From NCBI RefSeq assembly GCF_030445035.2, contig NC_080680.1, positions 115,594,228-115,658,227 of the forward strand: a stretch of 64,000 nucleotides of DNA. The letters run 5' to 3'. The DNA comes from Dasypus novemcinctus. Taxonomy: Eukaryota; Chordata; Mammalia; Cingulata; Dasypodidae. Under the pieces are notes generated by a model that worked only from the letters and a program-made list of their open reading frames with translations, made no database searches and was not told where the DNA came from. This document shows positions 33,160-45,484 of the stretch, piece after piece (the first letter of the stretch is position 1; each line of letters starts with the position of its first letter). The position numbers and the translations under genes were made by a program.

Positions 33160-33480
33160 TGGACTTCACATGTTGTCCCTCTGCTCAGGATCTCTTCCCT
33201 GTACCTCCCATCCAGCCATCTAGGTCCTAGTTTGTATGTCACTTATTCCAGAATGCCTTTCTCTGACCTTCCAGGCTGAGCTAAATGCGTCTCTGAAGTC
33301 CCAGGTTGCCCTCTTCTCTTTTACTACATTGAACCCCAAGTATCTGTCTCCCACGCTAGTCCATGAGCTCTCCGAGGATGAGGACTAGGTCATCTTAATT
33401 TTTTGTATCCCCATCCCTTCCAGTAAGTGCTTCCCTTCCAAGCACAGGGAAGGTTCTCAGGGGATGAATGGATGAGTAGT
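33160..33480 (+). mobile_element. L2 LINE 3'-end fragment
   Basis: 'cagaatgcctttctctgacc', 'gtccatgagctctccgagga' and 'aaggttctcaggggatgaat' follow the L2 3' end. Confidence 0.7.
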
Positions 33481-33930
33481 TGAGGATGGGTGGGATTACT
33501 CATGCAGGTCCAGGTTCCTTTTGGGAGGTGTTAAACTTCACTTGGCTGGATTTCCTGTACTGCCTGTAAAACTGAACCTTGGCCATCCCCATTTAACACA
33601 GTTGTTGGAAAAGTTTTGGTCATAGCTTTCTTAAAATAGTGGTAAATGGCAGTAGCATGTTTTATTTCATAAAGTGACACATACTCGTGCTAATTAATTA
33701 CTATTCCTACCTAATAATAAAGGGAGGGGCCCAAAGTGAAGAGAAGCATGGAAGAATCATGTTACAATTTCACAATGGATTAAGGTAAGGATCTTACCCT
33801 TTAAAAAAGAAAATACTTTTTGTTTGACAAAGAACACCATAATTAAATATTATTGCTTGGGAGGCCGAGAGGCTGGATATTTTGACTTCCAAAAACCACC
33901 TTAATTCTATGGGATATCTCCACTTGGTTT
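33481..33930. other. Unannotated spacer
   Basis: No recognisable feature. Confidence 0.35.
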
Positions 33931-33944
33931 CCCAATAGACTTTC

Positions 33945-34330
33945 TTTTTTTTTTTTTTTTAAAGATTTATTTATTTTTTTAATTTATTTAATTCCCCTCC
34001 CCTCCCCCGGTTGTCTGTTTTCTGTGTCTTTTTGCTGCGTCTTGTTTCTTTGTCCACTTCTGTTGTCGTCAGCGGCACGGGAAGTGTGGGCGGTGCCATT
34101 CCTCGGCAGGCTGCTCCCTCCTTCGCGCTGGGTGGCTCTCCTTATGGGTGCACTCCTTGCGCGTGGGGCTCCCCTACGCGGGGGACACCCCTGTGTAGCA
34201 CGGCACTCCTTGCGCGCATCAGCACTGCGCATGGGCCAGCTCCACACGGGTCAAGGAGGCCCGGGGCTTGAACCGCGGACCTCCCATGTGGTAGATGGAC
34301 GCCCTAACCACTGGGCCAAAGTCCGTTTCC
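33945..34330 (-). mobile_element. DAS-III-like SINE, type A
   Basis: Perfect 14-bp direct repeat, CCCAATAGACTTTC, at 33931-33944 and 34331-34344. It is shorter than other copies because part of the body near 34080 is deleted ('cgggaagtgtgggcggtgcc'). Confidence 0.94.
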
Positions 34331-34344
34331 CCCAATAGACTTTC

Positions 34345-34569
34345 ATATCCAGTTTTTCCAAACTGAACTTCCCACTCATTCCCTTCTTCACTTAAGGCAT
34401 CTTCATTTCAGTGGGTGGTAGTTCTTTACTTCTGGTTGTTTCAGCCCCAAACCTTGAACTTACCCTTCACTCTTCTCTTTCTCTCGCACCTCATATCTGA
34501 TCTATCAGAAATTCTATGAGCTCCATTTTCAAAATATATTGAGAATATGACCACTTTCCATCATCTCCA
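34345..34569. other. Short unannotated spacer
   Basis: No clear feature; possibly the diverged upstream part of the following L2. Confidence 0.35.
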
Positions 34570-35170
34570 TTGCTACTAACCTGGCCATTGTCTTTCACTT
34601 GGGGTACAGGAATTGCATCTTAGTAGATCTCTCTGCTTTGACCAGTGCCCCTCTCCAACTTATTCTCTACTCAGTCTTCTGTGGCTTTGGCTGCCTAATT
34701 TACTCAGAATAAAAGCCAAAGCCCTCATCACGGCCTCCAAAGGATTTGGGCCCTCAACTACCTCTCTCCTTTCATCTCCTATCACTTTCCTCTTCGTTTA
34801 TTCCATTCTAGCAATACTTGCTGCTCCTTGAATATGTGAGACAGGCCTCCTGCCTCACGCCTCTGCACTGGCTAGACCCTCTTCCTAGAATTCCCCTCCC
34901 CCTCAATCTGATATCACCTTGACCAACTCCCTCACATCCTTCCAGTCTTTTTCTAAATCTTACCTTCTCAATGAGGTCCACTAGGACTGCCCTTTTTAAT
35001 ACTGTACTCCTCATTCTATCTCTCTAATCCTTCTTACCCTTTCTACTTTTTTCCCATAGTACCTATCACTTTTTACCACACTATAATAATTTACTTATTA
35101 TGGCTATTGTTTATTGGAAAGTGTCTCGCACAGGGTCTTGCCCAGGGTAGGATCTCAAAAAGGTTAGCTT
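34570..35170 (+). mobile_element. L2 LINE fragment, long
   Basis: A long forward L2 3' region in order: 'actcagaataaaagccaaag', 'acggcctccaaaggatttgg', 'gcctctgcactggctagacc', 'accttctcaatgaggtccac', 'atagtacctatcacttttta' and 'cagggtcttgcccagggtag'. Confidence 0.8.
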
Positions 35171-35264
35171 TTGTCAGAGATGATACCTTTAAAAATCTTC
35201 TAATTTAGGTTTATTTTATAAAATGAGAACTTTCTTAAACAAAAGCATCTTACATATTTTTTAC

Positions 35265-35405
35265 TGATGTAAGATTTATTTAACACACACATAACCATTT
35301 TAAAGTGAATAAGTCATTACATTTAGTATATTCACAATATTGTGCACCATTTATTTTTATAATGTATCTCTGTATTGTGTAATTATTTAAATAAATCCTA
35401 GCTAC
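35265..35405 (-). mobile_element. Old L1 3'-end fragment
   Basis: 'attttaaagtgaataagtca' and 'agtatattcacaatattgtg' match the antisense L1M 3' region. Confidence 0.6.
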
Positions 35406-36498
35406 TTCCAAAATACATTTGAATCAGCTGTACCATTTAAATATGATGGTTATCCAGTTCTTCTTTTGTTCCTCAAATTTAATTTTAAAAAATGAAACCA
35501 CAGTGACAACATAGATTGCCTGTTCTCTGGTTAGTTTGCAGAAGTGAAATCTCAAACCAGGCAGCATAGATATGGAGTTAAAAATAAATCCCTCCATGTT
35601 TATAGACCTTATAAAAACAAGGCAACTTTCTGTGAAGTTCAATGTTTTTTGAAAATTGTTTCAAGATGCTGGGTGTTTTAAAGTATGTTGTAAAAGCTCT
35701 ACATGATGACAATTCAAAACTCATTAGCTGGTGCTCTTCTGTAGAAATTTTGTTTAAAAATATAAACTATAAATGTTCATGGTAAGGTAATCTTACAACT
35801 GCAAATTTACTTTACAATCAGAAAAGGGAATATATATATATAGCTTGCTACATCTCTGCTTTGTTGAGCTGGATTTGGGATTCATATATCTAGTCACCTT
35901 CATTCTCTCCTTGTCTCTTTAGAATGCTATGAAATTATTCAATGATATTCCTGGAAGGATACACAAAAAATAGTTAACGGTTTTTGCCTCTGCAGAGGGG
36001 CAGTGGTTGTGGTAGGAGGCCATAGGAGGATGAACTACATTTTAATTTACGAAGTATATCTTAGTGGTGTACTGTTTGAGTTTTTACTCTGGACATGTAT
36101 TAAAGTTTCAATTAAAAAGCAACAACAGAAAGCTAAACTTTTGTTTGACTTTCCCTCCCAGTACCCCACAGTTCAGAGAATGTATGTCAGGACTCTTTAA
36201 AATGATGGAAACTCAATTTAATGTAGCCTCCATAGAAAAGTGGGACCTTACTGGATCACAGAGCTGGGACGGAGTAGGTCACAGAACAAAAGGAAAAGCT
36301 GCAGGAACCAGGGCCTCCATGCCACCAGGACATTTTCTGCCTTACTCTCATTTTCATCTCTACTTGCGTTGGCTCTTTGCATGTTGATGGCATCCTCTCT
36401 TACTTTTCTATATATACGTGACTGCTCCTTGGCCTAACTTAGGAACCTTGGAGGAAAGAAAAAAGCCTTTCTCTCAGAGTACCTATTTCAACCCTGAT
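35406..36498. other. AT-rich unannotated sequence, no gene seen
   Basis: No repeat or exon recognised. ATATAT run at about 35831-35842. Confidence 0.4.
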
Positions 36499-36508
36499 AA
36501 GGGATTCT

Positions 36509-36935
36509 TTTTTTTTTTTTTAAAGATTTATTTATTTATTTATTTCTCTCCCCTCCCCCCCCACCCCTACCCCAGTTGTCTGTTCTCTGTGTTTATTTGC
36601 TGCATCTTCTTTGTCCGCTTCTGTTGTTGTCAGCGGCACAGGGATCTGTGTCTCTTTTTGTTGCGTCATCTTGTTGTGTCAGCTCTCCATGCGGGCAGCA
36701 CCGTTCCTGGGCAGGCTGCACTTTCTTTCGCGCTGGGCGGCTCTCCTTAAGGGGCGCACTCCTTGTGCATGGGGCTCCCCTACGCAGGGGACACCCCAGC
36801 GTGGTAGGGTACTCCTTGTGCGCATCAGCTCTGCGCATGGGCCAGCTCCACACGAGTCAAGGAGGCCCGGGGTTTGAACCGCGGACCTCCCATGTGGTAG
36901 ATGGACACCCTAACCACTAGGGCGAGTCCGCCACC
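36509..36935 (-). mobile_element. DAS-III-like SINE, type A
   Basis: Perfect 10-bp TSD, AAGGGATTCT, at 36499-36508 and 36936-36945. Full-length head, body and A-rich tail in minus orientation. Confidence 0.95.
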
Positions 36936-36945
36936 AAGGGATTCT

Positions 36946-37347
36946 AATGGGCTTTAGGTGTGTCATACACGGCACTTAGAACCAACTGCTATTATATTAC
37001 CTGGGGAATTTGCCACCTTGAACCAATTGCTCTTTGGAGGAGAATTGGGCAGACCTGGCTCCTTTGTCCACCTGCTTGACCTGTGTGATGAAATCTGTTA
37101 ACAGAAGGAACAAATGAAAGCTTTCTGGAAAGAAAAAAAGTTTCTGCACTCCGCTACAATTCACCCCTTGACAGTCCAGTCTAATATAAATTCTCCTCCC
37201 ATGAATAGTATATCCTAGGCTAAAATGACACAGATGTCATACAGATATGTAAGCTATATTCACTCCCTTCCCAAAGGAAAACCATTTGAAATCTTTACCC
37301 ACTGTATTCAGCCCCACGTCAGACTCTCTGGGGGCTCTTCCTTCTTC
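36946..37347. other. Unannotated spacer between two SINEs
   Basis: No recognisable feature. Confidence 0.35.
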
Positions 37348-37361
37348 TAAGTTTACTTTTT

Positions 37362-37776
37362 TTTTCAAGATTTATTTTTTATTTCTTTCTCTCCCCTTCC
37401 CCCCCCCCCAGTTGTCTGCTCTCTTTGTCCATTTGCTGTCATTCTTCTGTGACCGCTTCTATCCTTATCAGTGGCACCGGGAATCTGTGTTTCTTTTTGC
37501 TGCATCATCTTGTTGTGTCAGCTCTCCATGTGTGTGGCACCGTTCCTGCGCAGGCTGCACTTTCTTTTGCGCTGGGTGGCTCTCCTTATGGGGCACACTC
37601 CTTGCGTGTGTGGCTCCCCTACGCAGGGGACACCCCTGCGTGGCAGGGCACTCCTTGTTTGCATCAGCACTGCACATGGGCCAGCTCCACATGGGTTAAG
37701 GAGGCCCGGGGTTTGAACTGCGGACCTCCCATGTGGTAGGCGGACACCCTATCCATTGGGCCAAGTCCGCTTCCCC
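37362..37776 (-). mobile_element. DAS-III-like SINE, type A
   Basis: A 14-bp direct repeat with two mismatches, TAAGTTTACTTTTT/TAAGGCTACTTTTT, at 37348-37361 and 37777-37790. Complete copy in minus orientation. Confidence 0.92.
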
Positions 37777-37814
37777 TAAGGCTACTTTTTGACTTCTCAT
37801 GGTCTAGCCACCCA

Positions 37815-38490
37815 TGTTGTGCTGGTCTGAGTCTTTTGTGGACCTCAGAAAATTATGTTCTTAAGCTAATTCATTCCTGTGCATGTGAACCTATTGTATG
37901 TGGGACCTTTTTGGTCAGATTCAGTTAAGGTAACTATTGATTAGATCATTTCAGTTAAGGGCCTTTCATTAGATTGTGGGACCCAGGGTAGGTCTTAATC
38001 CTTTTACCAGCGTCCTATGTAAATGAAGGAGAGGATAGAGAAAAGGAGCTGCCATTTTACCTGGCCACATGAGAGTAGACTCCAGGATTGCCTGCAGCCA
38101 CAGAAAGACAGAGAAACCCTGAGAGGCTGAGAGAGAGGCCAGAGGCTGGAATCAGTGGAGCAGCCTATAGCTGAAGCAGTGAGTCCCAGAGGAGAGGGGA
38201 GAAATGAGCCTGGGGCCTGATTGCCCACAGCTGAGCTCAGAGAGAAAGTGAGCCTGGAGGGGAAGGTAAAAAACCTGGGCAGAGACTGGCACCTATTTTG
38301 CCTTGCCATGTGGCAGGAATTCAGGACGGCCAGCAGCTGAGCTTTGGTGAGATGACATCTTTGATGATGCTTTGGTCTGGACATTTTCACAGACTCAGAA
38401 GTATAAACTCTTTACCCTCATACATTCCCATCGTAAAACCCAACCTATTTCTGGTATTTTGTGTTGGCAGACTCCAGCAAACTACAAAGC
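37815..38490 (+). mobile_element. Xenarthran MaLR/ERVL-like LTR
   Basis: Begins 'tgttgtgctggtctgagtc' and ends 'tgttggcagactccagcaaactaca', an MLT-type terminus. Intermediate 'tttcattagattgtgggacc' and 'ccttgccatgtggcagg' are also LTR-like. I could not find a convincing TSD. Confidence 0.5.
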
Positions 38491-39041
38491 ACATCTAATT
38501 GAGGAAGATAATACCCACAATGAAAAACTCCAATTTAGAAAAGAGAAAAAAGCAACCACAACAAGCAATTGTGTTTTTCTATAATAAATACTACCTCTTG
38601 TTAAACAGGTGTAGCGAAGACTCACCTCTCTGACAATGGAATGAGTTTCTTAGACTCAAAATGACAGCATCAGGTTCTCTCTCCTAGAAGGACTTCTGCC
38701 GAAGGGAGGTGATGTGGAAGGTCCTAGTGTTTAAACTCTTAGTCCCCTTGATTCCTTTCAGCTATCCCCATTCCAATCCTGAGAACCCCATTCCTTTTCA
38801 AGGACAGCATTCCTATCAGTGGGACTGAAAGCACTGCCTGCAGACAGAAAGCCAGAGAGGGTTGTGAATAGGTTACATATGTCTATTTGTTTAATGTTTA
38901 ATTTTTATTAAAATGGAAAGTTAGCAGTCTTGTTTTTACTATTTCAAAATATAAGGAATCATTCAGCTCATTCTAGAGTAGTGGGCACAGTTCTCAAAAA
39001 GGAATATATACATCTTCCTTTCCCTCCAGGAGGTAGAAATT
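38491..39041. other. Unannotated spacer
   Basis: No recognisable feature. Frames here are short. Confidence 0.35.
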
Positions 39042-39058
39042 TAGGCAACAGTGTTTTG

Positions 39059-39425
39059 CTTTGTTTTTTTTTCAAAGATTTATTTTATTTATTTCTCCCC
39101 ACCCCCTCATTGTTTGCATTTGCTGTGTCTGTTTGTTGTATGCTGGGCTTCTTTTTAGAAGGCACCTGGAACTGAACCCAGGACCTCCGATGTGGGAGGG
39201 AGGCACCTCCTAATCCCTTGAGCCACCTCCACTCCCTGCTTTGTTGTGTCTCTCATTATGTTTTTCTTTTGTCTCCTTTTGCATCTTCTCATTGTGCCAG
39301 CTTGCCACACCTGCCCATTGCATCAGCTTGCTGTCCTGCTCATCTTCTTTAGGAGGTATCAGGAACCAAACCTGGAACCTTCCATGTGGTAGACAGGAGC
39401 TCAGTCACTTGAGCCACATCTGCTT
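39059..39425 (-). mobile_element. DAS-type SINE, type B (left member of a pair)
   Basis: Same family as 13681-14030: 'cctcattgtttgcatttgct', two 'ttaggaggta/ttagaaggca' motifs, right end 'gagccacatctgcttg'. It abuts a type C SINE and shares that SINE's outer flanking duplication. Confidence 0.82.
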
Positions 39426-39869
39426 GTTGCTGTTCTAATTCATTTATCTATTTCTCCCCCTTCCCTCCATTGTCTGCTTTCTGTGTCCATTTGCTGTGTG
39501 TTCTTCTGTGTCTGCTTATATTCTCTTTAGGTGACTCTGGGAACTGATCCTGGGACCTTCCGGAGTGGGAGAGAGGTGATCATTCTCTTGTGCCACTTCA
39601 GCTCCCTGGTCTGCTACATCTCTTATTGTCTCTTCTCTGTGTCTCTTTTTGTTGCATCATCTTGCTGTGTCAGTTTTCCACATGGGCCAGCACTCCTGTG
39701 AGAGGCAGCACTCCTGCTTGGGGCAGCACTCCTTCCATGGGGAAGCACTCTGCATGGGGCAGCTCACCACACGAGCCAGCTTGCTTTCACCAGGAGGCCC
39801 TAGGTATCGAACCCTGGACCTCCTGTATGGTAGATGGGAGCCCATTTGCTTAAGCCATATCTGTGTCCC
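39426..39869 (-). mobile_element. DAS-type SINE, type C (right member of a pair)
   Basis: Same family as 1542-1970. A 17-bp direct repeat with two mismatches, TAGGCAACAGTGTTTTG/TAGGCAATGGTGTTTTG, at 39042-39058 and 39870-39886 encloses both SINEs. The simplest reading is that type C inserted first and type B later landed in its A-rich tail. Confidence 0.85.
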
Positions 39870-39886
39870 TAGGCAATGGTGTTTTG

Positions 39887-40394
39887 AAGACTATTGTTTC
39901 AAAAGTGCTTTCATGCCTTGAGGAAGGTAGATGCTATTTGTTATTGTTTGCTTACTTTTTTTATACTGCTTTCATTCTTTATTAGCCATAAATGCTTTTT
40001 GTGATAATCCTGAATACATCCAGTAAGGACTTTTGAAAAGGGGATAAAAAGGAGAGAATAAATCTTCAGGTGTGAAACGATAATAGGGATATGGTGAAAA
40101 CATGAGAAGAAGAATCATTGGCACAGAGCTGGAAAAGTGGCTCAAGAGTGGGGCTACTGCCTGAGACAGCTGGACAGATGGGTAGAGAGGACTGCTCTGA
40201 TGGGCATTGCCTTTGCGTCCTTGAGTCATACTGGATCATAAGCCTTTCCAAATCACTGTGCATTTTTCACAGGATCGAGAACCTTCTTATCACCTATTCC
40301 TAAAGCTTCTGCAGGTCAAGTCTTCACTCTTTATGAAGTTTTGCTCATTCTGTATCAGGGAACTTCAGTAGCTTTCCTTCTAGCAGAAGGAAAC
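39887..40394. other. Unannotated spacer
   Basis: No recognisable feature. Confidence 0.35.
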
Positions 40395-41836
40395 ATTTTG
40401 TTGATTGCATCATTTGTTGACGGACCCTTTGGCTGTTTCCACCTTCTGGCTCTTGTGAATAATGCTGCTCTAAACACTGGTGTACAAATATCTATTTGAG
40501 GCTTGGTTTTTACTTTCTTTGGGTATATATCTAGAAGTGGAATTTCCAAGTCATATGGTAATTCTAGATTAACTTTTGAGGAACACCATCATGCTTTCCA
40601 TAGTGCCCGCACTGTTTTATATTCCTACCAAAAATGCACTACAGTTCCAATTTTTCCACATCCTTTCCAATATTTGTTATTTTCTGCTTTTTAAATAATG
40701 GCATCCTTATGGGTATGAAGTAGCACAAGGTTTTGATTTGCATTTCTTTTCATATGCTTATTATCCATTTGTATATCTTCTTTGGAGAAATGTCTATTCA
40801 AGACCTTTGCCTATTTTTTTGTTTTGATTGGGTCATTTGCCTTTTTCTTGTTGAGTTGTAGGATTTCTTTATATATTTTGTATATTAAGCCTTTATTTGA
40901 TATATAATGCACAACATTTTAAAATTTTGATGTAGTCAAATTTATCTGTTATTTTGTTGTTGCTGTTGCTCAGGCTTTCAGAATCATATTTAAGTGTCCA
41001 TTGCTGAACCCCAAGTCGTGAGGATTTACCCCTAGGTTATCTCCTAAGAATTTTATAGTTTTAGCTCTTATATTTAGGTATCAATCCACTTTGAGTTGAT
41101 TTTTGTATATTGCTAAGTAGGGGCATAACTTTACTCTTTTGCTTGTTTTCCAAGCACCATTTGTTGAAGAGATTATTCTTCCCCTATTGCATATACTTAG
41201 TACTCTTCAAAAATCACTTGGCTATAGATGTGTGGGTCTATTTCTGAATGTCCAATTCTCTTTCATTGGTCAATTTGTCTGTTTTCAAACTGGTGCCACA
41301 CTGTTTTAATTGTTGTAGCTTTGTAGTACAACATGAAATGGGGAATTGTGAGTCCTCCAACTTGTTATTTTTCAGTATTGTTTTGGATATTTTTAGCTCC
41401 TTATCTTTCCATATGAATTTGAGGATTGGTTTTTCCATTTTTTGCAAAAAAGGCTGCTGGAATTTTGATAGGGAATTCATTTAATCTGTAGATCACTTTG
41501 GGTAGTATTGACATCTTAACAGTATTTGCTGTTCCAACCCATGGTATGAAATGTCTTGCCATTTATTTAGGTCTTCTTTAATTTCTTTCAAAAGCATTTT
41601 ATAGTTTTTACTGTGCAAGTCTTTTATATCCTTGATTAAACTTATTCCTAGACATTGTATTCTTTTAGATGTTATTGTAAATGGGATTTTCTTAATTTCC
41701 TCTTTGGATCGTTCATGGGAACACAATTGTATTTTTGTTTGTGTTGAATTTGTATCCTGCTACTTTGCTGAACTCATTTATTATATCTAATAGTTTCCCT
41801 CTAGATTCCTTTAGATTTCTCTATATAAGGTCATGT
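40395..41836 (-). mobile_element. Old L1 fragment: ORF2 C-terminus plus 3' region
   Basis: Antisense L1 from 'tttccaccttctggctcttg' (3' side, left) through 'acattttatagtttttactg' to 'ctctatataaggtcatgtgt' (right). The minus-strand frames 41493-41726 and 41238-41480 are recognisable pieces of the C-terminal part of L1 ORF2 in consecutive order but different reading frames, so the protein is broken. Confidence 0.9.
41238..41726 (-). pseudogene. L1 ORF2 C-terminal remnant
   Basis: Two consecutive minus-strand frames read like the region after the reverse transcriptase domain of L1 ORF2. The first (41726-41493) holds '[15 protein letters not shown]' and then a degraded 'QYYPK'; the second (41480-41238) holds '[19 protein letters not shown]'. 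A frameshift or indel lies between them at about 41480-41493. The reverse transcriptase and endonuclease domains are absent from this fragment. It belongs to the old L1 at 40395-41836 and cannot encode an active protein. Confidence 0.88.
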
Positions 41837-41874
41837 GTGGACCACCACTGATCTACCCCATATAGTAGAGTGTG

Positions 41875-41990
41875 GACTGAACTTTTCCATTTTACAGATG
41901 AGGAAACTGAGGCTCAGAGAGATTAAGTAACTTGGTCACTGATGGAAAACTGAAAAATGTCGGGGTTGGGATTGAAGGCCCAATCTTGGT
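41875..41990 (-). repeat. MIR fragment
   Basis: 'tttacagatgaggaaactga' and 'gctcagagagattaagtaac' are the antisense MIR core. Confidence 0.8.
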
Positions 41991-42857
41991 GATTCCAAAG
42001 TCTCTGTGTCTTCTTCTGCCTCCTTCCTTCTTAACTTGTGGGGTTTGGTCCTTAGCTGGTATGATAGAGATGTTTTTGGGGTCTCTTCCTTCTTCATTCT
42101 TAAAATGCATTACATCACAGATGCCAGTTCTGCTTATTCTTAATGACACCCCTGTGCTTCTCCTTTTCTGCTACTTCGCTGAGAGTCACAGGGATTTTGA
42201 AAATCATCCATTCCAATGTTCTCATTTTGCAATGGACAAAATTAATACCCAGAAAGATAAAGTAATGTACTCAAGGTCCCCACAGTAATTAGTGATGGGT
42301 ATAAAACTATGTACCTGAACTTTTGAACCCCTCACATTTTGGGAAAATAGATCCCAGAATATATATGTGTGTGATTCAGCTTAAGTTTGCAAACATCCCA
42401 TAATTGAGTACCAGAGTTATAATTTTCTTGGAAAATAGTCCAAAGCATGATTTTCCTCCAACCTTGGTTGAAACTTTAAGCCTGCTTAGGGCAGCAGTTA
42501 TACCCTCATAACCCTGGGTTTGTTTTCATTCATGTTTGCCTTGACTTGAAAAGATGAGCCATGTGGTTCCTAAGAGTTGGGCCGCTTTTCTGATGCTTTC
42601 AGTAAAACAGTACACAGAGCTGGAGCCTTTCTATTTTAGGAACTTTTCTGGTCACAAGGCAGTGAGTAAACACCACTAAACTCTTTCCTGTTTCTATCTG
42701 AGACCGAATCTGTAAAACACACTGATTGGTTTTTTCAGCTTGCACCTAAGCTTGTAGTTACATCAGGCTTTCTCTTGCCTTTTTTCTTGTTATAACTTGT
42801 GCACTGAGTATATATATAGCAACTAAAAGCAGAAGAATTAATTTTTTGTTGTTTTTA
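41991..42857. other. Unannotated; MIR-like core at about 42210-42290
   Basis: 'tctcattttgcaatggacaa' followed by 'aaagataaagtaatgtactc' resembles a second antisense MIR. The remainder is AT-rich with no gene recognised. Confidence 0.4.
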
Positions 42858-43200
42858 TTCATCCATTCATTCAAACAATAAAAATTTATTGAACACCTAC
42901 TATGTGACAGGCCCCGTGCTCATCCTTGAGGCATTCATGGTCTAGAAGAGGAGACAGACTCATAAAGGTATTTGAAATACCATGTGACAACTGCTGTCAT
43001 AGAGTTGTGTAAGCACCAGGAAGGGAGCTTCTAGTTGCCCAGGGGACCTGAGGAAGACACTGGAGAAAATGACATTTTATCCGAATGTTAAAGGATGAAT
43101 AGGAATTTATGAGGTGGAGAAGGGAAAGGTATTTCAGAGAGAAGGAACAACTTTTATGAAAGTAGAGAGGAGTGGCTCCCCATTGGGTGGCGAATACTTA
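42858..43200 (-). mobile_element. L2 LINE 3'-end fragment
   Basis: 'ttgaacacctactatgtgac', 'ttcatggtctagaagaggag' and 'gtatttcagagagaaggaac' follow antisense L2 3' end. Confidence 0.72.
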
Positions 43201-43329
43201 GTGGCTGCTAATGTAAATATGAATGACTGTTATTTCAATATATTGAGTTCATCAAGACTGACCTCAAGCTTTTAAAATCCATTTCTGAAACTTAATTTTT
43301 AAAGCTAAGTAGTAAGTATTGTTTGGATT

Positions 43330-43490
43330 TTCTACTTACCATTTACTGGACATTTATTATGTGCTCTTCACTGCTTTAAAATTTTAACCTTTACAATAGT
43401 TCTGTGATATAGCTACAGAAGAGGAAATGGCACATCAGGGAGTTTAAGTGCTTTGCCAAGTTCAAAAAACTAGTAAGTGGCCTAGTAAGA
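43330..43490 (-). repeat. MIR fragment
   Basis: 'ggacatttattatgtgctct', 'aatagttctgtgatatagct' and 'tttaagtgctttgccaagtt' match antisense MIR. Confidence 0.7.
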
Positions 43491-43606
43491 GTTTTGTTCC
43501 TCAAACACACTTGTATTTACTAAAGGTGTATTTTTTTAACTGAAATAATTAGTCTCTGCCATAAACTATGAATCTGATCATGAATAATGATTTATTAAAG
43601 GAACAT

Positions 43607-44032
43607 AGTTTTCCAGGGCTGCTATAACAAATACCATGATCTAATTGACTTAAACAACAGGAATTTATTGTCTCACAGTTTTGGAGGCTAGAAGTCCAAA
43701 ATTAAGGTGTTGGCAGAACCATGCTTCTCTGAAGTCTGCAGTGTTCTGGTGGTGGCTTGCTGGCACTCCAGAACTCAGTCTCTGCCTCCATCACCTGGCC
43801 ATCCATCTCTGTCTCCTGCTCTGGCTTCTACTGGCTGACTACATCTGAATTTCCTCTGCTTATAAGGATTCCGGTCCTCCTAGATTAAGGTCCTCCCTGA
43901 TTCAATTTGACCTCATCTTAATTATATCTTTGAAGATCCTATTTACAAATGAGGTCACTTCCACAGGACCAGGGATTAGGACTCGAACATGGCTCATGGA
44001 GGATGTGGTTCCATCCCCAGCATGAACTGTAA
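43607..44032 (-). mobile_element. MLT1-like MaLR LTR
   Basis: Antisense LTR: 'agggctgctataacaaatac', 'ttgtctcacagttttggagg', 'tgacctcatcttaattatat', 'gatcctatttacaaatgagg'. Closely comparable with 15327-15732. Confidence 0.75.
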
Positions 44033-44367
44033 AGTATTATATAAGATAATTTTAAAACAGCTCATCTAGCCTAAGGTCTTGGATAAAAGAGCAAGACCCA
44101 ACTCTATGCTGCCTACAAAAGACCAAGTAGTGGTTATTCCAGCACCTGTGGTGGCAGCAACCAGGACTGGAGGTTTCTCTTTAGAATACTGAGGTTTCTA
44201 CAAAGCCTTGAGCACCAGCAGAGCTGGCCCTTCATTTCATTTACACATGTGCAGGCTGGGGTCCCAGGAAAGGGACTGGACTAGGAAACCTCCAAATCTG
44301 AGGGTTTAGGGTTCTACTTTGGGACATATGGCATTAGGGAGGCAAAAACACTCCAGTTTCAAATAAA
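44033..44367. other. Unannotated spacer
   Basis: No recognisable feature. Confidence 0.35.
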
Positions 44368-44470
44368 TGAGGAAACTGAGACTCAGAGAGTTTAAATAAC
44401 TTACACAAGTTACACAACTAGATGTGATGGTGCCAAGATTCAAATCTAGGTTTGGCTGCTGCCAAAAACT
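44368..44470 (-). repeat. MIR fragment
   Basis: 'atgaggaaactgagactcag' and 'aagattcaaatctaggtttg' are antisense MIR core and head. Confidence 0.75.
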
Positions 44471-45184
44471 CGTGACACTAAGCCAAGGGTAGAGCACTCA
44501 AAATGCCTGCAGGGGCCAGACCAGTGTAATCAATATGTAAAGCTGATTTAAGACACCGGGCAAGAAACAATTTTCAACCGCACGGAACACCTACCTAAAG
44601 ATACTGCCTCAAGTTGCACTTGTGGGAGAAACCAAACTAACCAGTTAAACTAAACAGCCTGAGGGCAGTGGTGTAGGCGGTGTAAATAGTGCCTGTGGAC
44701 AGTTGGAATGTGCTCGTGCCCTTCCTAGGGACAGAGCTAGAATTTACAGACTAGGTTTTTTTTCTTGGCTTCTTCCTGTGGAATGGGACATTATAGGTCC
44801 TCTGCTCAAATATCTTCCCGATCTTCTTGCCCAAGGGTTGTTAAATTTTTACCTTTATTACTGTTTTCCCAACTCTATTATTTCATTTTATCTTTCCTTG
44901 GTTTTGTAAGGTTGGTATTATTATCTTCAGTCCACCTATAAGGAACTATTGCAGAAAGGTTGAGCAACTTAAACAAAATAACATAGAGTTAGAGCCAGAA
45001 TTCAAATTCTGATTTTTCTTCTTGTCTAATGCTATCTTCCTTGGACTCTCTTCTTTGTTTCTAAAATAAGGATAATTGTACTTGCTTTGGTGGTCAGGAA
45101 TATTAAACAAAAATGGATACCAAAAGGTTTTGTTCAAGATTCTCGTGATTTTTAAAGTGCTAAACACAAGCATGATATTGTGTT
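44471..45184. other. Unannotated; MIR-like core at about 44880-45025
   Basis: 'aggaactattgcagaaaggt' and 'agccagaattcaaattctg' resemble antisense MIR. Otherwise nothing recognised. Confidence 0.4.
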
Positions 45185-45475
45185 ATTTTAGTTCATTTAA
45201 CAAAAATGTATTGAGCACCTTCCATGGGTCAGGATGTAAATTGCACATCCTGGAATACTGTAATCTACAAAACAGATGAAAAAGTCTGCATACATGGAGC
45301 TTATATTTTAGTTGAAGGATCAAGACAATAAACAAAATAAATGTGTAAATTATTTAGTGTTTTAGAAAGTGATAAATGTTAAAGAGAAAAATCAAGCGGA
45401 AAGGAGATAGGGAGGGGTGAAGGATAGGTGGTCAGGGAAGGCCGTTCTATCAAGATGGGCTCAGAGCATGGCAAA
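45185..45475 (-). mobile_element. L2 LINE 3'-end fragment, distal part
   Basis: 'ttgagcaccttccatgggtc', 'catggagcttatattttagt', 'agacaataaacaaaataaat' and 'ggtggtcagggaaggccgtt' are antisense L2 3' end. The same L2 seems to resume at 46385 after younger insertions. Confidence 0.78.
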
Positions 45476-45484
45476 GTACATGCC

